Shown: positions 36,998 to 47,309, counted from the stretch's first letter. The stretch is DNA of 64,000 bases from Alphaproteobacteria bacterium (GCA_028822585.1 JAPKDL010000003.1:1-64000), one strand, 5' to 3'. Made by a program: numbers and translations. Notes: generated by a model not told the origin, from the letters alone.

Positions 36998-37880
36998 CTG
37001 GCGGTTTTGACAATGGATGCGCGTCCTTCACCAATGACTTCAATCGCGCCTTAAGAACATGGGTGTAGATTTGCGTTGTCGAAATATCCGCATGTCCCAA
37101 TAGTTTCTGGACGCTTCGCAAATCCGCTCCATTGGCGAGGAGGTGGCTGGCGAAGGCGTGCCGCAGAACATGAGGACTGACTTTTTTAGGGTCCAATCCG
37201 GCGTCAACCGCCAATTGTTTCAACATTTGGCCAAATCTCTGACGCGTTAGATATCCTTCGGCGCCTCGGGATGGAAACAAATAAAGGCTGTCTTCTCGTT
37301 CATTCATAAACTGGCACCTGACCAACTTATATGTTCCCAGCGCTTCAATTGCTGGTGTGCTCAAAGGAACCAAACGTTCCTTATCACCTTTACCACGAAT
37401 GATTAAAAAATCTCGTTCTCGTGCGCACGCTGCATAAGGCAAGGAGACAAGTTCCGACACCCGCATACCCGTCGCGTATAAAAGCTCCAACATAGCGGAC
37501 AAACGAACTGCGTCCCGCCCAGATCCACCTTGAGCCTTTTCAAGCAAAAGGCTGACCTCTTCAACGGAAAGCACCTTTGGTAAGGCCCGCCCTTGCCGGG
37601 GGCTGTCAATGATGCGTGTCGGGTCTTCATTTCGAATGCCTTCGGATACCAGGAACCGGTGATATTGACGTAAGGAAGACAGGCGCCGCGCGGCGGTGCT
37701 AGGGGACGCGGTCCGGTTTACCCCTTGGGATAAATAATTCCGAATGTCATCCGTCGACACTGACCTCGCGTCCGCGCCGCAACGTTTGAGAAAGTCGTGA
37801 TACGCGCTCAAGTCCCGTTCATAGGCCTCTATTGTGTTACGCGCAGCACCACGTTCCGCCGACATCATTTCCAGGAACAA
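36987..37880 (-). CDS. xerD: Tyrosine recombinase XerD
   Basis: A site-specific recombinase for chromosome dimer resolution at dif. Catalytic residues are Arg in ATGMRVSELVSL, Lys in GKGDKERLVPL, His-x-x-Arg in HVLRHAFASHLL, His in LGHADISTTQIYTHV, and the nucleophilic Tyr in the same motif. The N-terminal SAM-like domain is residues 1-95. The start is uncertain: TTG at 37880 opens the frame listed, but the upstream in-frame codons (EQEAIAGYIDL before FLEMMSAERGAA) match the XerD N-terminal helix. Translation may begin nearer 37922 at CTG, directly after an in-frame stop. Alphaproteobacterial XerD and XerC are hard to separate by eye; the accA neighbourhood favours XerD. Confidence 0.9.
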   Translation of the reverse strand: MFLEMMSAERGAARNTIEAYERDLSAYHDFLKRCGADARSVSTDDIRNYLSQGVNRTASPSTAARRLSSLRQYHRFLVSEGIRNEDPTRIIDSPRQGRALPKVLSVEEVSLLLEKAQGGSGRDAVRLSAMLELLYATGMRVSELVSLPYAACARERDFLIIRGKGDKERLVPLSTPAIEALGTYKLVRCQFMNEREDSLYLFPSRGAEGYLTRQRFGQMLKQLAVDAGLDPKKVSPHVLRHAFASHLLANGADLRSVQKLLGHADISTTQIYTHVLKARLKSLVKDAHPLSKPPGGN

Positions 37881-37930
37881 GTCGATATATCCCGCGATAG
37901 CTTCTTGCTCCCAAAGTAACAGTCAGGTGC

Positions 37931-39826
37931 TCACAATCCTAAACTCATCGCCATCTCCATCGCCAACGCACGGGCGCCATCAAGGAACCCCACGGCCCGC
38001 AGCGCCGACACGATCTCGCCTACCACAATAATATCCACATCCGCCGGACCATTTTCCCCCAGGATCACCAATGTTAGGAGTAGGGTTTCCGCAACGCGTC
38101 GCGCCTGCGCCGCATTCGCGAGCGCATACCGGTACATGGCGTCCGGCAACACGGCATTGCGCCGTTGCAAATCGCCAATTTCCGCGCGCCATCCAGCGTC
38201 GCTTAAAGGTTCGCCGAGCGCCGCAAACAAAATATAGGCGGCGTTGATCCGTCGTTGAGCTTGCTCCGAATCCATATCCTTCAAGGTCGCGCGCCATTGT
38301 GCCTCCGCATCGTCTTCATACGACGGCGTGTCTCCGGCCAAACGGGCCAACGCCCACAGGGAACCAATCGCCGACTTCACCGTGTCGTCCGTTAACACCT
38401 GAGTTTGCAAGCTCGCCAACCAGCTTCGCGCGGGAATGGGCCTGTCGATGGAATACAAGGCGCGCGCCGCGGACGCTGCAAACCATGGTAGCGGCATTGT
38501 CGGCGACAAGCTGTGTAGAATGGGCTCGTGAACGCTGACGGCAAGATCGTAATGTCCACCTTCCCGCGCCAGATCAAACGCTGTTTTCAGCACCTCCGCG
38601 CGCATTGCCGGCACACTATTCGCCAGCCCCGCCTGATACAGCAGAGCGCGACCACGAGGGGTCCGATCCTCGCGCGCCAGAGACAGAGCATTATCGAGCG
38701 ACGTCGGCGTAAATTCTGTCGCCGCATAAATTTGCGCCAACCTCTCCGGCGTAATGGCACCGTACCGCGCCGCGCGTTCAGCGGCTTCCAATCGAATGTT
38801 CAAGGGCGCATTCGGACTTACCGCGATCATCCTTAACAACGGCGACGATGCTGTTCCCAGCGCATCGGCCGGCACTGGCAGGTTTGCGCTTCGCAGCATC
38901 GATAACCGTAATGGAGTCGGTGCCAACATACTGCCTACCGGCTCGGACGGGTTTCCAGAAAGTTTATCGACGATGGCCGTAAACACCGGGTCTGTCTCAA
39001 CGATGGATTCCGCCAGAAGACTGGCGTCCAACGCCCCCTCCGCCACTTCGCCTTTCAGGATGCGGCAGTAAATAACCGCTTGCTGCCAGAATATATCATC
39101 AACGCGTCCCTGCTGCCGGTGCGCCTCGGCGCAGGCGCCGCCGAGATCATCGCCTATCAATAAATTTTCAACTTTCAAACGCAACAAAAGCGGATCGTCG
39201 TCGCGGGTCGGCGCGGCGTCTAACAACGCTGTCGCCGCACCCACAAGCCCCATGGTCCGCAACCGTTCCACCCGTGTCGCGATAAGCGACAGCTTTACGT
39301 CCCGCTTCGCATCCACGAGATGACCCGCCGCATATGACGGCATGATTGCGGTTGTTAAAAGCAATCGACGCACCAGCCGCCGCAGCGTCGGGGATGCGAG
39401 CCTGTCCGGCAAACGTGGCAACATACGTTCGATAAATTCACGCGGCGTCCCCGCCCACATATCGACGCCGAGACCGCCTGAATTTTCATCCAGCGTCCCT
39501 ACCGATTCGGGATCTGGCGTTTCCAAATGATCAACAGTCACCACGGGGCCGGTTGGCGGTTGCAGTGCTAATCTATCCTTTTGAACCGTCGTAGATTCAA
39601 TCGAAGAGGCAGGCGATGAAGAGGGTTTGGTTTCAGGCGCCGGACGCGGCGTTAGGCGCAACGGCGGGCCATTTTGATCGGCGTCATGAACCTGGCTCGT
39701 CCCTCTCGTCCCTCCTTGATGATTATCAGCAAGGCCTGGAGTCGCGCCCAACAGGATAGCGACGCCCATTAGGACAATGGGATAGCGCAGCGCTGCGCGC
39801 CCCCGACTAGCGTGGGAAACGGTCAT
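37931..39826 (-). CDS. Large exported helical-repeat protein, unknown function
   Basis: A 631-residue protein. A signal peptide or anchor (LRYPIVLMGVAILLGATPGLA) near residues 13-33 is followed by a Pro/Ser/Thr-rich linker, then about 500 residues of Ala/Leu-rich helices without Cys clusters, suggesting TPR/SEL1-like solenoid structure. Conserved blocks such as GVDMWAGTPREFIERMLPRLP open the domain. The Met at 39826 follows an inframe upstream region without similarity. It overlaps the small membrane protein gene upstream and lies 50 bases ahead of xerD, forming a three-gene unit. I know of no assigned function; a periplasmic scaffold is inference. Confidence 0.75.
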   Translation of the reverse strand: MTVSHASRGRAALRYPIVLMGVAILLGATPGLADNHQGGTRGTSQVHDADQNGPPLRLTPRPAPETKPSSSPASSIESTTVQKDRLALQPPTGPVVTVDHLETPDPESVGTLDENSGGLGVDMWAGTPREFIERMLPRLPDRLASPTLRRLVRRLLLTTAIMPSYAAGHLVDAKRDVKLSLIATRVERLRTMGLVGAATALLDAAPTRDDDPLLLRLKVENLLIGDDLGGACAEAHRQQGRVDDIFWQQAVIYCRILKGEVAEGALDASLLAESIVETDPVFTAIVDKLSGNPSEPVGSMLAPTPLRLSMLRSANLPVPADALGTASSPLLRMIAVSPNAPLNIRLEAAERAARYGAITPERLAQIYAATEFTPTSLDNALSLAREDRTPRGRALLYQAGLANSVPAMRAEVLKTAFDLAREGGHYDLAVSVHEPILHSLSPTMPLPWFAASAARALYSIDRPIPARSWLASLQTQVLTDDTVKSAIGSLWALARLAGDTPSYEDDAEAQWRATLKDMDSEQAQRRINAAYILFAALGEPLSDAGWRAEIGDLQRRNAVLPDAMYRYALANAAQARRVAETLLLTLVILGENGPADVDIIVVGEIVSALRAVGFLDGARALAMEMAMSLGL

Positions 39827-39947
39827 TATCCAGAACCTTTTCGACCGGCTGCGACGGCGCGGGAATGTCCCATGTCGCCAAGAAGACAAACCCGCCGCCA
39901 AGAACCAATATTAGCAAGAAAACAATAAAAATTGTAATTCGTCGCAT
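39807..39947 (-). CDS. Small single-pass membrane protein
   Basis: A 46-residue protein: MRRIT, one hydrophobic helix (IFIVFLLILVLGGGFVFLA), then the motif WDIPAPSQPVEKVLDNDRFPR. The conserved-looking tail and the 20-base overlap with the next gene suggest a real translationally coupled gene. The ATG at 39947 begins the helix; a longer frame to 40034 adds an improbable leader. Probably an inner-membrane partner of the exported repeat protein; function unknown. Confidence 0.65.
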   Translation of the reverse strand: MRRITIFIVFLLILVLGGGFVFLATWDIPAPSQPVEKVLDNDRFPR

Positions 39948-40153
39948 CAAACTTCCGTAATTTTCAAGTCGTTGCACTTCCTGCGAAGAAGTCTTCCAAG
40001 GGCACCAAAGATTATACCGGATATCACAACCCATGATCTCCTTCCACGCCCGCCAAGTTTACGCTATTTTACGAGTGTGGCGATTTCGTGGCAGTGTATA
40101 AGTGACACGGACGTGATACAACGGAACAGTTCCAACGAGTTGCTGATATTGCA

Positions 40154-40720
40154 ATGACAACAACAAATCAATTTCACCCGATTAGGACCGTCGTTCTGGT
40201 CGGCATGATGGGCGCAGGCAAAACCGCGATCGGTCGCCGTCTGGCTAAACGGCTGGATTTGGACTTCATCGACGCCGACGACGAAATCGAAATCGCGGCG
40301 GGATGTTCCATTCCAGATATTTTCAAACAACACGGAGAAACCGCGTTTCGGGACGGCGAACGCCGTGTCATTGAACGATTATTGAATGAACCAATACATG
40401 TGCTGGCAACGGGCGGAGGCGCTTTTATGGATCTAAGAACCCGCACCCTGGTCAAGCAAGACGGCGTTTCCGTCTGGCTGCGCGCCGATATCGAGGTGCT
40501 CTGGCGCCGGGTCAGCCGCCGTGGGCACCGCCCGATGCTCAAAACGGACAATCCACGCGCAACACTTTCCGCATTGATCGACGAACGTTATCCTGTTTAC
40601 GCAGAAGCTAACGTTACGGTGGAAAGCCGGGATGGCCCCCCAGAAGAAACCGTCGACCGGGTCGTGGACGCGCTTCTGCAATTTGTACCATCAGGAAAGC
40701 AGGACAATGAATACGCGTGA
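40154..40720 (+). CDS. aroK: Shikimate kinase
   Basis: A 188-residue P-loop kinase that phosphorylates shikimate at O3. Walker A is GMMGAGKTAIGRRLA near residue 17. DFIDADDEIE holds the shikimate-binding Asp, VLATGGGAFMD is the GGG substrate loop, and RGHRPML is the lid Arg region. It overlaps aroB by 14 bases, indicating translational coupling. Confidence 0.95.
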   Translation: MTTTNQFHPIRTVVLVGMMGAGKTAIGRRLAKRLDLDFIDADDEIEIAAGCSIPDIFKQHGETAFRDGERRVIERLLNEPIHVLATGGGAFMDLRTRTLVKQDGVSVWLRADIEVLWRRVSRRGHRPMLKTDNPRATLSALIDERYPVYAEANVTVESRDGPPEETVDRVVDALLQFVPSGKQDNEYA

Positions 40721-41822
40721 AACAGTCACGGTGGCGCTTGGCGACAGAAGTTATGAAATCATTGTCGGCGATGGCGTCCTTGCCCAGGCAGGCGCGTTAA
40801 TAGGTCCAGTGCTGCGTCAACCCAAGACCATTATTATTACCGACAAAAATGTCGCGACGCTCCATCTTAAAATTCTGCAACGCTCCCTCGAAAACGTCGG
40901 CGTCACGCATGAATCCATTATCCTACCGCCGGGCGACCAGACGAAAAGCTTCGCACAACTCCAATCCTTGATTGACGCATTGTTATCCCACGGAATGGAG
41001 CGATCCAGCACAATCATCGCGCTTGGCGGTGGCGTGATTGGGGATTTGGCGGGATTCGCGGCGGGAATTACATTGCGCGGCCTGAATTATATCCAAATAC
41101 CGACCACCTTACTGGCGCAAGTCGATAGCTCAGTTGGTGGTAAAACTGCGATCAACACACCCCAGGGGAAGAATCTCGTCGGTGTATTCCATCAACCCAG
41201 GCTCGTCCTGGCGGATGTCGGCGTGCTTGACACCTTGCCGCAGCGGGAATTGCGGGCGGGCTATGCTGAAATCGTTAAATACGGCCTCATCAATGACCCA
41301 GATTTTTTTGCGTGGCTGGAAGATCACGCGTCATCCCTTCTGGATGGGAACCTCGAAGCACGCCGCATCGCTGTTGTGAAGAGTTGCCAATCCAAGGCAA
41401 AAATCGTCGCGGCGGACGAGCGGGAAACCGGGATGCGCGCACTTTTGAATTTCGGACACACATTCGGGCACGCGCTCGAGGCTGAAACAGGATTTTGCGA
41501 CGCCTTGCTTCATGGTGAAGGCGTCGCTATTGGCATGGCGATCGCCTTCGATCTGTCGGTTCTCAAAGGTTTATGCCCGGCCAGAGACGCCGCCCGGGTT
41601 CACCGTCACCTCGCCACGGTCGGGCTTGGTTTCGGTTTGGAGCACACGCAAGGCATGATTTGGAATTTAGCTCGTTTGGTGGATCACATGCAAAAAGACA
41701 AAAAAGTGCAGGATGGCAGGCTCACCTTCATCTTAACACGGGGCATTGGTGAAGCGTTTGTGTCACAAGATGTTTCGCGCGACGATCTATTCGCCGTCTT
41801 AGAGGGAACAATCGCCGCATGA
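40707..41822 (+). CDS. aroB: 3-dehydroquinate synthase
   Basis: A 371-residue NAD- and metal-dependent enzyme for step 2 of the shikimate pathway. Visible blocks are IIALGGGVIGDLAGFAAGI, LLAQVDSSVGGKTAIN, GYAEIVKYGLI and the metal-binding His residues in NFGHTFGHALE and LLHGEGVAIGM. The Met at 40707 follows AGCAGGA within aroK. It shares ATGA with the CorC-type gene downstream, so aroK-aroB-corC form one operon. Confidence 0.95.
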   Translation: MNTRETVTVALGDRSYEIIVGDGVLAQAGALIGPVLRQPKTIIITDKNVATLHLKILQRSLENVGVTHESIILPPGDQTKSFAQLQSLIDALLSHGMERSSTIIALGGGVIGDLAGFAAGITLRGLNYIQIPTTLLAQVDSSVGGKTAINTPQGKNLVGVFHQPRLVLADVGVLDTLPQRELRAGYAEIVKYGLINDPDFFAWLEDHASSLLDGNLEARRIAVVKSCQSKAKIVAADERETGMRALLNFGHTFGHALEAETGFCDALLHGEGVAIGMAIAFDLSVLKGLCPARDAARVHRHLATVGLGFGLEHTQGMIWNLARLVDHMQKDKKVQDGRLTFILTRGIGEAFVSQDVSRDDLFAVLEGTIAA

Positions 41823-43102
41823 TGATGGAATGGGTGACATCTCTTGCGACTATCGTCGTTCTGCTCGTTGTTTCCGCCTTTTTTTCAGGTTCCGAAACGG
41901 CGTTAACCGCTGCGTCTCGACCGCGCATCCATCAACTTGCGACCAAGGGCAATCGCCGCGCACGGATTGTGCTGAATTTGCACGACCATAAGGATCGTCT
42001 GATCGGTGCCATTTTACTGGGCAACAATATCGTCAACATTTTCGGCTCCGCGCTGGCGACATATATGTTCTTGAAAATTTTTGGAGACGCCGGGGTATTT
42101 TATGCGACCATGACGATGACATTGTTAATCGTAATTTTCGCTGAAGTCCTGCCAAAAACATACGCCATAACCCATGCGGACAGATCCGCCTTGATGGTCG
42201 CTGCGCCAATTCGCATTGTTGTGACGTTATTGGCGCCAATCACAGCCGCCATACAATGGTTCGCCCGCATGACGGTTGCGCCATTCGGTGTCAAACTCGC
42301 AGCGGATTTAAGTATCGAACATGATGAAGAAGAGCTTCGCGGTGCCATAGACCTGCACGACGGCGCCGAACCCGAATTGCGACAAGAACGCCAGATGCTG
42401 CAAAGTATTCTGGATCTGGATGACGTCGGCGTCGAAGCGATCATGACCCACCGACAAACCGTCACCATGATTGATATCGACGACGCCCCTGCCGACATCG
42501 TTAATCAAGCGCTCGCAAGCCCATTCACTCGCTTGCCTCTCTACAAGGGCGACCCAGACAACATTGTCGGCATCTTGCACGCCAAGGCGTTGCTCCGTGA
42601 AGTCCATACGATTGGCGACCAGCTTGAGGACGTCGATTTTTCAAGCCTCGCCGCGAACCCCTGGTTCATTCCCGATACAACAACATTATTGGACCAATTG
42701 CAGGCTTTCCGCGCCAAACGCGAACACTTTGCGATTGTTGTTGATGAATATGGAGCCTTCAAAGGGATCGTCACCCTGGAAGACATCCTGGAAGAAATTG
42801 TCGGAAGCATCGAGGACGAACATGATATTGCGGTGTCCGGCGTGCGTCCACAAACTGACGGCACTTACGTCATAAGCGGAACAGTGACGTTACGGGACCT
42901 TAATCGCGAATTCGAATGGCACCTACCCGACGATCAAGCCGCCACGCTTGCCGGTCTTCTACTGCACGCTTCCCGGCGCATACCGGAATCTGGACAAGTC
43001 TTCACTTTTTATGGATACCGGTTTGAAATTTTGCGGCGCCATCGTAATCAAATAACGTCGATTTGCGTAACACCCCCCGCACCCATGTCAGACGACAATT
43101 AA
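41819..43102 (+). CDS. HlyC/CorC-family membrane transporter (CNNM-CBS)
   Basis: A 427-residue protein. DUF21/CNNM transmembrane domain (FFSGSETALTAASRPRI, ILLGNNIVNIFGSALAT, VIFAEVLPKTYAITH) occupies about 1-170. Two CBS motifs (DLDDVGVEAIMTHR, FRAKREHFAIVVDEYG) follow at about 200-325, then a C-terminal CorC_HlyC domain. The family takes part in divalent cation, often Mg, export or homeostasis. The four-base ATGA overlap with aroB couples translation. Confidence 0.9.
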   Translation: MMMEWVTSLATIVVLLVVSAFFSGSETALTAASRPRIHQLATKGNRRARIVLNLHDHKDRLIGAILLGNNIVNIFGSALATYMFLKIFGDAGVFYATMTMTLLIVIFAEVLPKTYAITHADRSALMVAAPIRIVVTLLAPITAAIQWFARMTVAPFGVKLAADLSIEHDEEELRGAIDLHDGAEPELRQERQMLQSILDLDDVGVEAIMTHRQTVTMIDIDDAPADIVNQALASPFTRLPLYKGDPDNIVGILHAKALLREVHTIGDQLEDVDFSSLAANPWFIPDTTTLLDQLQAFRAKREHFAIVVDEYGAFKGIVTLEDILEEIVGSIEDEHDIAVSGVRPQTDGTYVISGTVTLRDLNREFEWHLPDDQAATLAGLLLHASRRIPESGQVFTFYGYRFEILRRHRNQITSICVTPPAPMSDDN

Positions 43103-43128
43103 CACCGACCTATTGAAAATAAAGTATC

Positions 43129-43704
43129 ATGACATTATCTCCTCCGTCGACGCGCGACCTCGTTCACACGCGCCAAATAGAGTGCCGTGGTTATCATCGC
43201 GAAGATGGCCTTTGGGATATTGAAGGCCATTTGATAGACACCAAACCCGAGACCCCAAACGAGTCTCACACAACCTCAAACAACGTCTCGGTCATACACG
43301 ACATGTGGCTTCGTCTCACCATTGACGATGCGTTGATGGTGCATGCTGCTGAAGCTGTGATGGACCAAAGTCCCTACCGGATTTGCCCCGAGATCGCACC
43401 CAATTTCGACGCCTTGGCAGGCGTCCAGATTAAGCCTGGCTGGCGCCGAGAAGCCAACCGGCGCGTTGGCGGCGTCAAGGGATGCACCCATTTGGTGGAA
43501 TTGTTGGGCCCGATGGCTACGGTCTGCTACCAAACGCTTTATGGTGGTGGCCCAACCAATGATCCAAACCAAGATAAATCATCCGGTACAGAACATGAGC
43601 CTCCCTCACGGCCGAAACCACATTTCATCGACAAATGCCACGCTCACCGATCCAACGGCGAAATTGTGAAAAAATATTGGCCTGAATTCCATGTCGACGC
43701 TTGA
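43129..43704 (+). CDS. DUF2889 family protein
   Basis: A 191-residue protein. RDLVHTRQIECRGYHREDGLWDIEGHLIDTKP is the opening block of DUF2889, followed by the domain core (MWLRLTIDDALMVHAAEAVM, PYRICPEIAPNFDALAGVQI, RVGGVKGCTHLVELLGPM). The last 50 residues are polar. Homologues appear as small cytosolic proteins of unknown function, often near aromatic-compound or B12-related genes. No enzyme motif is evident. Confidence 0.82.
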   Translation: MTLSPPSTRDLVHTRQIECRGYHREDGLWDIEGHLIDTKPETPNESHTTSNNVSVIHDMWLRLTIDDALMVHAAEAVMDQSPYRICPEIAPNFDALAGVQIKPGWRREANRRVGGVKGCTHLVELLGPMATVCYQTLYGGGPTNDPNQDKSSGTEHEPPSRPKPHFIDKCHAHRSNGEIVKKYWPEFHVDA

Positions 43705-43779
43705 AGCAGCCGAGCAGGAACACGCATCCTCTTTCGAGCACACCTTGTATAGCCATTGCCCCTTGCTCATAATATCAAA

Positions 43780-44352
43780 ATGGATACTCGTTTCGAACTA
43801 TCACACCCTGGCGAAAAACCGTTAGCAGCCCAATGCGATCACGCGACGTGTCACGCCATTGGCGTGCATAGGGCACCCAAGGCGCGGAACCTATTGAACG
43901 AATATTATTGGTTTTGTCTCGATCATATCCGCGAATATAACAAAAACTGGAATTACTGCATCGGATTGGACGTTCGAACGATAGAACGCGAAATTCGAAA
44001 TGACACGGTCTGGCGGCGCCCAACATGGCCGCTGAACGGAAATTCCCATCACAGCGGCGCAGGCGCTTGGTTCGAAGATAATATTGAGATACTGGAAGAC
44101 ATTATTGATACCGGCGACAGCGCTTATACGAAACGGTCACAACAACCTGTTCATACTGACCCAGAAGCGACCCGCGCCCTGCATGTAATGGACCTTATGG
44201 CACCGATAACCTTGACCGCGCTCAAATCGCGCTATAAGGATTTGGTCAAACGTCTTCACCCTGACACTAACAATGGTGACAAAAGCGCCGAAGATCGGCT
44301 GAAAACAATAAACGAGGCATACGCCACGCTAAAAAAACACATAACGCGGTAG
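43780..44352 (+). CDS. DnaJ-domain protein with N-terminal Cys/His motif
   Basis: A 190-residue protein. The N-terminal part holds QCDHATCHAIGVHRAPKARN and YYWFCLDHIREYN, a Cys/His arrangement that may bind zinc. The C-terminal J domain has the HPD tripeptide in LVKRLHPDTNNGDKS, so it can stimulate an Hsp70 ATPase. The ATG at 43780 is preferred; a TTG at 43756 would add eight residues. The same protein type lies just upstream of cobS in many alphaproteobacteria, often with bolA, which is absent here. A role in folding the cobaltochelatase is possible but unproven. Confidence 0.83.
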   Translation: MDTRFELSHPGEKPLAAQCDHATCHAIGVHRAPKARNLLNEYYWFCLDHIREYNKNWNYCIGLDVRTIEREIRNDTVWRRPTWPLNGNSHHSGAGAWFEDNIEILEDIIDTGDSAYTKRSQQPVHTDPEATRALHVMDLMAPITLTALKSRYKDLVKRLHPDTNNGDKSAEDRLKTINEAYATLKKHITR

Positions 44353-44394
44353 TACGTCCGATTTCCCACTCCAAGACAAAACGGAATATTCCAC

Positions 44395-45393
44395 ATGACG
44401 ACGATTGACGGGCCACTTCAAGCCCATGAGCTTACCGCGCCAGACATTAAGCTGTCTGTACGAGAAACATTCGGTTTGGATACCGACATGAGTGTTCCCG
44501 GGTTTTCGGTTGGTTCCGATTATGTACCGGACATTGATAAAGCCTATGTGTTTGACTTTGACACGACCATGGCGATCCTCGCGGGTTTCTCACATAACCG
44601 GCGCGTTATGATCCAAGGCTATCACGGCACGGGCAAATCCACCCACGTGGAACAAGTCGCCGCCCGCCTGAACTGGCCCTGCGTCCGCGTTAATCTCGAT
44701 AGCCATATAAGCCGTATCGATCTTATCGGTAAGGACGCCATCGTCCTGCGGGAAGGCCAACAGGTGACAGAATTTCGCGAAGGCATTCTGCCCTGGGCCT
44801 TACAAAGCCCCTGCGCGCTATGTTTTGACGAATACGACGCCGGGCGCCCAGACGTCATGTTCGTCATTCAACGTATCCTTGAAGTTGAAGGCAAATTGAC
44901 ACTTCTCGATCAGAGCAAGGTGCTCAAACCGCATCCGTTTTTCCGCCTCTTTTCAACGGCGAACACGGTCGGGTTGGGGGACACGACAGGGCTTTATCAC
45001 GGCACGCAGCAGATCAACCAAGGCCAAATGGATCGCTGGAACATCGTGACGACATTGAACTATCTGCCGCATGAGGAAGAAGTAAAAATCGTTCTTTCCA
45101 AGACGCCGCAGTATAAGAACAAAGAAGGCCTTGAAAAATTGAGCGCTATGGTCGCCTTGGCAGATTTGACGCGCTCGGGCTTTATTGGGGGGGATATCTC
45201 GACAGTGATGTCACCCAGAACCGTCATAACCTGGGCTGAAAATGCGGAAATATTCGCCGACATTGGCTTCGCCTTTCGGGTGACATTCCTGAACAAATGC
45301 GATGAAACGGAACGACCCGTTGTCGCCGAATATTATCAGCGTTGCTTTGGAACCGACTTACCGGATTCCAGCATCGGAGCCTCAGCTAGCTAA
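44395..45393 (+). CDS. cobS: Cobaltochelatase AAA+ subunit CobS
   Basis: A 332-residue AAA+ ATPase that works with CobT to drive ATP-dependent cobalt insertion into hydrogenobyrinic acid diamide by CobN (aerobic B12 route). Walker A is [18 protein letters not shown] near residue 77. Walker B is [16 protein letters not shown] near 140, and sensor 1 is [17 protein letters not shown]. It is followed after 11 bases by cobT. CobN and other cob genes are not in the window. Confidence 0.94.
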   Translation: MTTIDGPLQAHELTAPDIKLSVRETFGLDTDMSVPGFSVGSDYVPDIDKAYVFDFDTTMAILAGFSHNRRVMIQGYHGTGKSTHVEQVAARLNWPCVRVNLDSHISRIDLIGKDAIVLREGQQVTEFREGILPWALQSPCALCFDEYDAGRPDVMFVIQRILEVEGKLTLLDQSKVLKPHPFFRLFSTANTVGLGDTTGLYHGTQQINQGQMDRWNIVTTLNYLPHEEEVKIVLSKTPQYKNKEGLEKLSAMVALADLTRSGFIGGDISTVMSPRTVITWAENAEIFADIGFAFRVTFLNKCDETERPVVAEYYQRCFGTDLPDSSIGASAS

Positions 45394-45404
45394 GGACGGC
45401 CCCG

Positions 45405-47294
45405 ATGACCAAGGACGAACCGCCCGTAGAAATGTTCAAACGCGCCACAGCGGCGTGTTTCCGGGCTCTTGCGGAGCGTGCAGATATGGATGTCTCGTAT
45501 TCAGCGGAGGCACCCGGTGTATCGGGCGAGAAGGTGCGCCTGCCCTTTCCCAGCCGAGAGCTACCGCGTGAAGAAGTCGCCCAAGTTCGCGGTGAAGCCG
45601 ACGCCTTGGCGCTGCGCTTAAAACATCACGACGCAAAACTGCACGCAAGCCGGATGCCGACTGGCGACACCGCCCCCGCACTATACGAAGCCTTAGAGCA
45701 AGCGCGCGTTGAAGCGCTTGGCGCCAACCTAATGGTGGGTGTAAGAGACAACATCGCCGCGTCGCTGGAAGACCGTTACCGACGCGAAGGCCTGCATCGC
45801 GTAACGGAAAAAAACGACACGGTTATGCCCGAAGTCGTGCGATTGTTGGCGCGCACCGCCTTTACCGGTGCGCCGCCGCCGGACGCAGCGAAAAGCGTTT
45901 GCGATCTTTGGGGGACAGACCTTGCCGAAAAAATCGGTATAAACCTCGAAGATTTGCACGATAAATTGGATGATCAGCGCGCCTATAGCGACGCCGTTCG
46001 CCAGTTGATTCAAGACTTGGATATTGACCTTGGTGCCGACCCGGATGCCGATGATAGCGACGCGTCGGGCGATGACGATTCCAGTGAAGAAAATGCCGAA
46101 TCTGAATCCGAAGAAGAAGGCGGAGATCAAGCCGACGCCTCCGGTGAAGAAGGCGGCGAATCCGCTGACGGCGACGGGACCGAAGACGAATCCACCGACA
46201 TGATGCCGGACGACGAAGACGGCGAGATGATGCCTGCCGACGGCAGCGAAGAACCAGGCGACCCTGGCAAGCGCTGGCGCCCAGAACATGATTTGTCGAA
46301 TGTCCCGAAAGAAGCTTTTTATCAAGGCTACACTGAGGCGTTCGATGAAGTGGTTCCGGCTGAAACGCTGTGCGACCCAGAAGAATTAACCCGTCTACGC
46401 CAACTTCTCGATCAACAATTGACGCAGCTTCAAGGTATTATCGGGCGACTAGCCAACCGTTTGCAGCGCCGCCTTTTGGCCAAACAAACTCGGTCCTGGG
46501 ATTTTGACCTTGAGGAAGGCTTGTTGGACACCGCCAGGCTGGACCGCATCGTCATCAATCCACAGCACCCCTTGTCCTTTAAACAGGAAAAGGACATGGA
46601 TTTCCGCGACACCGTAGTCACGTTGCTCATCGATAATTCCGGGTCCATGCGAGGGCGTCCGATCACAATCGCCGCCATGAGCGCCGACATTCTCGCCCGA
46701 ACACTCGAACGCTGCTCGGTCAAGGTTGAAATTCTAGGCTTCACGACGCGGGCCTGGAAAGGCGGACAGTCACGGGAAAAATGGATTTCCGAAGGCAAAA
46801 TCGCCAACCCGGGCCGGTTAAACGATTTGCGCCATATTGTTTACAAAGCCGCCGACGCGCCTTGGCGTCGGGTCCGTAAAAATCTAGGCCTTATGTTGCG
46901 CGAAGGCTTGTTGAAGGAAAATATTGATGGCGAAGCGCTTTTGTGGGCGCATGACCGCCTTTTGGGCCGACCTGAACAACGCCGAATTTTGATGGTAATC
47001 TCTGACGGTGCCCCAGTGGACGATTCCACATTATCCGTAAACCCCGGCAACTATCTCGAACGGCATTTACGGGATGCGATTGAATACATCGAAACCCGAT
47101 CCCCCATCGAATTAGTGGCCATCGGTATTGGACATGACGTCACGCGGTATTACCGCCGCGCGGTCACCATCGTGGATGTTGAACAGCTTGGCGGCACCGT
47201 GATGGATAAATTGGCGGAATTATTCGATGAAGACGACGCACGCGGCTCCCGGCGCGAACAGAAACAATCGGTAAAAACCCGGACTGCATTTTAG
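45405..47294 (+). CDS. cobT: Cobaltochelatase subunit CobT
   Basis: A 629-residue partner of CobS. The N-terminal helical domain is followed by a very acidic segment (about 205-285, runs of Asp/Glu/Ser/Gly). The C-terminal von Willebrand A-like integrin-I domain has MIDAS motif [12 protein letters not shown] near residue 405. The ring of six AAA+ CobS subunits binds this domain as in Mg-chelatase. AAGGA precedes the ATG. A strong bidirectional terminator follows the stop. Confidence 0.94.
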   Translation: MTKDEPPVEMFKRATAACFRALAERADMDVSYSAEAPGVSGEKVRLPFPSRELPREEVAQVRGEADALALRLKHHDAKLHASRMPTGDTAPALYEALEQARVEALGANLMVGVRDNIAASLEDRYRREGLHRVTEKNDTVMPEVVRLLARTAFTGAPPPDAAKSVCDLWGTDLAEKIGINLEDLHDKLDDQRAYSDAVRQLIQDLDIDLGADPDADDSDASGDDDSSEENAESESEEEGGDQADASGEEGGESADGDGTEDESTDMMPDDEDGEMMPADGSEEPGDPGKRWRPEHDLSNVPKEAFYQGYTEAFDEVVPAETLCDPEELTRLRQLLDQQLTQLQGIIGRLANRLQRRLLAKQTRSWDFDLEEGLLDTARLDRIVINPQHPLSFKQEKDMDFRDTVVTLLIDNSGSMRGRPITIAAMSADILARTLERCSVKVEILGFTTRAWKGGQSREKWISEGKIANPGRLNDLRHIVYKAADAPWRRVRKNLGLMLREGLLKENIDGEALLWAHDRLLGRPEQRRILMVISDGAPVDDSTLSVNPGNYLERHLRDAIEYIETRSPIELVAIGIGHDVTRYYRRAVTIVDVEQLGGTVMDKLAELFDEDDARGSRREQKQSVKTRTAF

Positions 47295-47309
47295 TCGTCT
47301 ATTTTTGAC

